A DNA stretch of 7,854 nucleotides from Rhodoferax sp. (GTDB lineage Bacteria; Pseudomonadota; Gammaproteobacteria; Burkholderiales; Burkholderiaceae): assembly GCA_020048295.1 (NCBI GenBank), contig JAIFMT010000128.1, positions 1 to 7,854 on the forward strand, given 5' to 3'. The position numbers were made by a program, and so were the translations under genes. How positions within the stretch are numbered: position 1 is the first letter of the stretch; the number at the start of each line of letters is the position of its first letter. This document shows, piece after piece, positions 5,992 to 7,854 of this stretch. The notes under the pieces were generated by a model, which made no database searches, was not told where the DNA came from, and saw nothing but the letters and a program-made list of their open reading frames with translations.

Positions 5992-7356
5992 ATGGGTGTC
6001 AGCATTACATTTTTGGGCGGTGCGGGCACGGTCACCGGCTCGAAATACCTGGTCAAACACGAGGACCACAAGCTGCTGGTGGATTGCGGGCTGTTTCAGG
6101 GATACAAGCAGTTGCGGCTGCGCAACTGGAGCCCCTTGAGCGTAGCGCCTAACCACATCACCGCCCTGCTGCTCACCCACGCCCACCTCGATCACAGTGG
6201 CTATTTGCCGCTGTTGGTCAAAGAGGGCTTTGCCGGCCCGATCTTCGCAACCCCTGCCACGCGCGATCTGTGCCGCATCCTGCTGCCCGACAGTGGCCAT
6301 ATCCAGGAAGAAGATGCCGACTTTGCCAATCGGCACAAGTTCTCAAAGCACAGCCCTGCCCTGCCCCTGTACACCCGGCAAGACGCGCTGGATGCGTTGC
6401 CCCTGATCAAGGCGGTTGATTTTGGCAAGACGTTTTCGCCGCTGCCCGGCTGGAAGGCCACCTTTTCACCGGCCGGACACATTCTGGGGGCCGCCAGCAT
6501 TCTGCTGGAGGTGGCCGGGCGGCGCATCCTGTTTTCTGGTGATCTGGGCCGCCCCGACGATCTGCTCATGAGCCCGCCCGCCGACGCGCCAGCAGCAGAC
6601 ACGGTGTTGATCGAATCCACTTACGGTGACCGAATCCATCCGGTGGAAAATATTTTGCTTGAGTTGGCGCCGGCTTTGCAGCGGGTGGCCAAGCGCGGCG
6701 GCGTGGCGGTGGTGCCGGTATTCGCCGTGGGTCGGGCGCAAGCGCTGCTGCACGCCATTCATCTGCTCAAGTTAAAAGGCGAGTTGCCTTCCTCGCTGCC
6801 GGTGTTTCTCGACAGCCCGATGGCCGTGCACACCACCCATCTGTTTGAACACCACCCCGGCGAGCACCGTTTGAGCAAGCAGGATACCCAAGCCCTGACG
6901 CATTGCGCCACCATGATCCAAAGCACCGACGAATCACGCGCGCTGGCCGCGCGTCACGGCCCAATGGTCATTTTGTCGGCCAGCGGCATGGCCACCGGCG
7001 GGCGCGTGCTGCACCACCTGGCGCACTACGCGGGCGACCACCGCAACATGATCATCCTGACCGGCTACCAAGCGCCCGGCACGCGCGGCGACACATTGGC
7101 CAGCGGTCACAAAACCGTGCGCATTCATGGCCGCGATGTCGAAGTCAACGCTGAAGTGGTGCAATTGCAGTCGGCCTCGGCGCACGCCGATGCCAACCAG
7201 TTGCTGGCCTGGCTGCGCACCCTGCCGCAAGCGCCGGATCAGGTCTATATCGTGCATGGTGAAGCCGGTCCGGCCGACACCTTGCGCGCGCGCATCCACC
7301 GCGAACTCGGCTGGCGTGCCCAGGTGCCCGAGCAAGGCTCTACCTGGCCAACCTGA
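5992..7356 (+). CDS. Beta-CASP metallo-beta-lactamase-fold RNA-processing nuclease (YSH1/COG1236 type)
   Basis: The 454-residue protein has the two-part layout of bacterial CPSF73-like ribonucleases. The metallo-beta-lactamase part starts with SITFLGGAGTVTGSKYLV. It carries D31 in VDCGLFQG, the zinc motif HAHLDH at 63-68, H163 in SPAGHILGA and D184 in FSGDLGR. The beta-CASP part begins near IESTYGD (motif A acidic residue E208). It contains PVFAVGRAQ (242-250), FLDSPMA (272-278), SASGMATGGRVLHH (motif B region, H341/H342) and SASAHAD (motif C, H398). The C-terminal VYIVHGEAG (418-426) is typical of the RMMBL region. All metal-binding positions appear intact, so it is probably an active zinc-dependent endo- or exoribonuclease; the substrate is unknown. 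The protein is cytosolic with no signal peptide. It follows the dnaJ terminator closely and has no obvious promoter of its own. A role linked to the chaperones is not implied. Confidence 0.92.
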   Translation: MGVSITFLGGAGTVTGSKYLVKHEDHKLLVDCGLFQGYKQLRLRNWSPLSVAPNHITALLLTHAHLDHSGYLPLLVKEGFAGPIFATPATRDLCRILLPDSGHIQEEDADFANRHKFSKHSPALPLYTRQDALDALPLIKAVDFGKTFSPLPGWKATFSPAGHILGAASILLEVAGRRILFSGDLGRPDDLLMSPPADAPAADTVLIESTYGDRIHPVENILLELAPALQRVAKRGGVAVVPVFAVGRAQALLHAIHLLKLKGELPSSLPVFLDSPMAVHTTHLFEHHPGEHRLSKQDTQALTHCATMIQSTDESRALAARHGPMVILSASGMATGGRVLHHLAHYAGDHRNMIILTGYQAPGTRGDTLASGHKTVRIHGRDVEVNAEVVQLQSASAHADANQLLAWLRTLPQAPDQVYIVHGEAGPADTLRARIHRELGWRAQVPEQGSTWPT

Positions 7357-7426
7357 ATAGCTATATTTATAATAGCTATTAGCGCTTTCTGAATAAGGGC
7401 TAGAGCACTAAAACACTTAAATTTTT
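7356..7426. repeat. AT-rich dispersed intergenic repeat of Comamonadaceae type
   Basis: AATAGCTAT (7356-7364) is followed by its inverted copy ATAGCTATT (7372-7380), the latter within a perfect 12-base palindrome TAATAGCTATTA (7370-7381). TAGCGCTT (7380-7387) and AAGGGCTA (7395-7402) then form an eight-base stem with one mismatch and a 7-base loop. The tail GAGCACTAAAACACTTAAATTTTT ends near 7426. I recognise this order (ATAGCTAT-type box, TAGCGCTT hairpin, GCTAGAG, then an AAAA..CTTAAAT tail) from intergenic regions of Comamonadaceae genomes; copy number must be confirmed by search. It begins at the stop codon of the nuclease gene. It may fold as RNA and mark the 3' ends of the two convergent genes. 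The remaining gap, 7427-7520, holds a cluster of small palindromes and no recognised gene. Confidence 0.6.
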
Positions 7427-7520
7427 GTCGAATCACCGGGCTGAACCATTTGCCCGTCGCGCTGGCAAAGTTCCTGCTCGGTGCGCACTATCAGCGCGCT
7501 GCTGCAGCAAGACCGGCTAC

Positions 7521-7854
7521 TCACACCGGCAGCCAGACGGTTTGGTAAGCCTGCAGCACCAGGGGTTCACGCAGGTTAAAACCGAGCGTGCTGATCAGGT
7601 CGGTGGCCTGCACGGGCAAGGCTGACATCAAATCGGCGGGCAGTGTTTGCACATGTTCGCTGAAGTTGGCCAGCACCAGCACCCGCGCCGGGGCTTGGCC
7701 GCGCAGGTAACCCAGCACTGACTTGTGCCGGGTGTCAAACGGAGCCAGCGCACCGCCCTGAAACGCTGGCAGGTGCTGACGCACACCGATCATATGGCGC
7801 AAACCGGCATAAATCTGCCCCGGTACCGTCGTCGGGTCATGCCGCATGGCATAT
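7521..7854 (-). CDS. Amylosucrase-like GH13 enzyme, C-terminal fragment
   Basis: The minus-strand frame enters from the right edge and ends at a TGA (7523-7521), giving about 111 residues. The sequence resembles the C-terminal region of amylosucrase and related GH13 alpha-glucan enzymes: a helical IYAGLRHMIGVRQHLPAF segment that closes the barrel, FDTRHKSVLGYLR, then the beta-sandwich domain C with VLVLANFSEHVQTLPADLM and the terminal LREPLVLQAYQTVWLPV, close in form to the LQPYQVMWL ending of Neisseria amylosucrase. Amylosucrase makes alpha-1,4-glucan from sucrose. The catalytic residues lie outside the window, so a sucrose or trehalose-synthase-type relative cannot be excluded. The ATG at 7847-7845 is internal, since family-like sequence continues to the edge. 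The gene converges on the nuclease gene across the dispersed repeat. Confidence 0.72.
   Translation of the reverse strand, partial: YAMRHDPTTVPGQIYAGLRHMIGVRQHLPAFQGGALAPFDTRHKSVLGYLRGQAPARVLVLANFSEHVQTLPADLMSALPVQATDLISTLGFNLREPLVLQAYQTVWLPV

Noticed and set aside
6934..7335. Minus-strand frames opposite the nuclease gene
   Set aside because: They lie fully inside a conserved beta-CASP protein and have no start signals or family features of their own.
1..7854. CRISPR array, tRNA or rRNA gene, insertion sequence, or defence or secretion system
   Set aside because: No regularly spaced repeats, no cloverleaf-like segments, no transposase and no unassigned large ORF were seen; all space is filled by recognised genes and short gaps.

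Overview
The window reads as a piece of a betaproteobacterial chromosome, most likely from the family Comamonadaceae (Rhodoferax/Polaromonas-like). The grounds are moderately high GC coding sequence, protein sequences of betaproteobacterial type (DnaK, DnaJ, GrpE, MetY), and an AT-rich intergenic repeat at about 7356-7426 built on ATAGCTAT and TAGCGCTT...AAGGGCTA, a layout I recognise from intergenic regions of that family. The assignment comes from recognition, not from a search.

Layout. The left edge holds the C-terminal half of an O-acetylhomoserine sulfhydrylase (metY, + strand, cut by the window). It converges on a small minus-strand gene of the ComFB family. A 253-base AT-rich, dyad-rich gap (929-1181) separates that gene from a plus-strand pair: a short HxlR-like winged-helix regulator and a single-domain FKBP-type peptidyl-prolyl isomerase. 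The centre is the Hsp70 chaperone set in the order grpE-dnaK-dnaJ, all on the plus strand. Sigma-32-like promoter elements (CTTGAAA, 13-base spacer, partial -10) precede grpE and, less convincingly, dnaK. A strong hairpin with a T-rich tail lies between dnaK and dnaJ, and a textbook rho-independent terminator follows dnaJ. Next comes a beta-CASP metallo-beta-lactamase-fold ribonuclease-like gene. The right edge holds the C-terminus of a minus-strand amylosucrase-like GH13 enzyme, cut by the window, which converges on the nuclease gene across the dispersed repeat.

How the genes fit together. DnaK is the ATP-driven chaperone, DnaJ delivers substrate and stimulates ATP hydrolysis, and GrpE exchanges the nucleotide. 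The FKBP-type isomerase immediately upstream is another folding factor. The sequence suggests heat-shock control through sigma-32; I see no CIRCE operator (the HrcA site) near grpE. The dnaK-dnaJ hairpin would lower dnaJ transcription relative to dnaK.

No previously undescribed multi-gene system is visible. The points worth checking are regulatory: the promoter pair, the intercistronic hairpin, the terminator placed just before the nuclease gene, the dyads upstream of the HxlR-like gene, the dispersed repeat, and a tiny ORF overlapping the amylosucrase stop codon.
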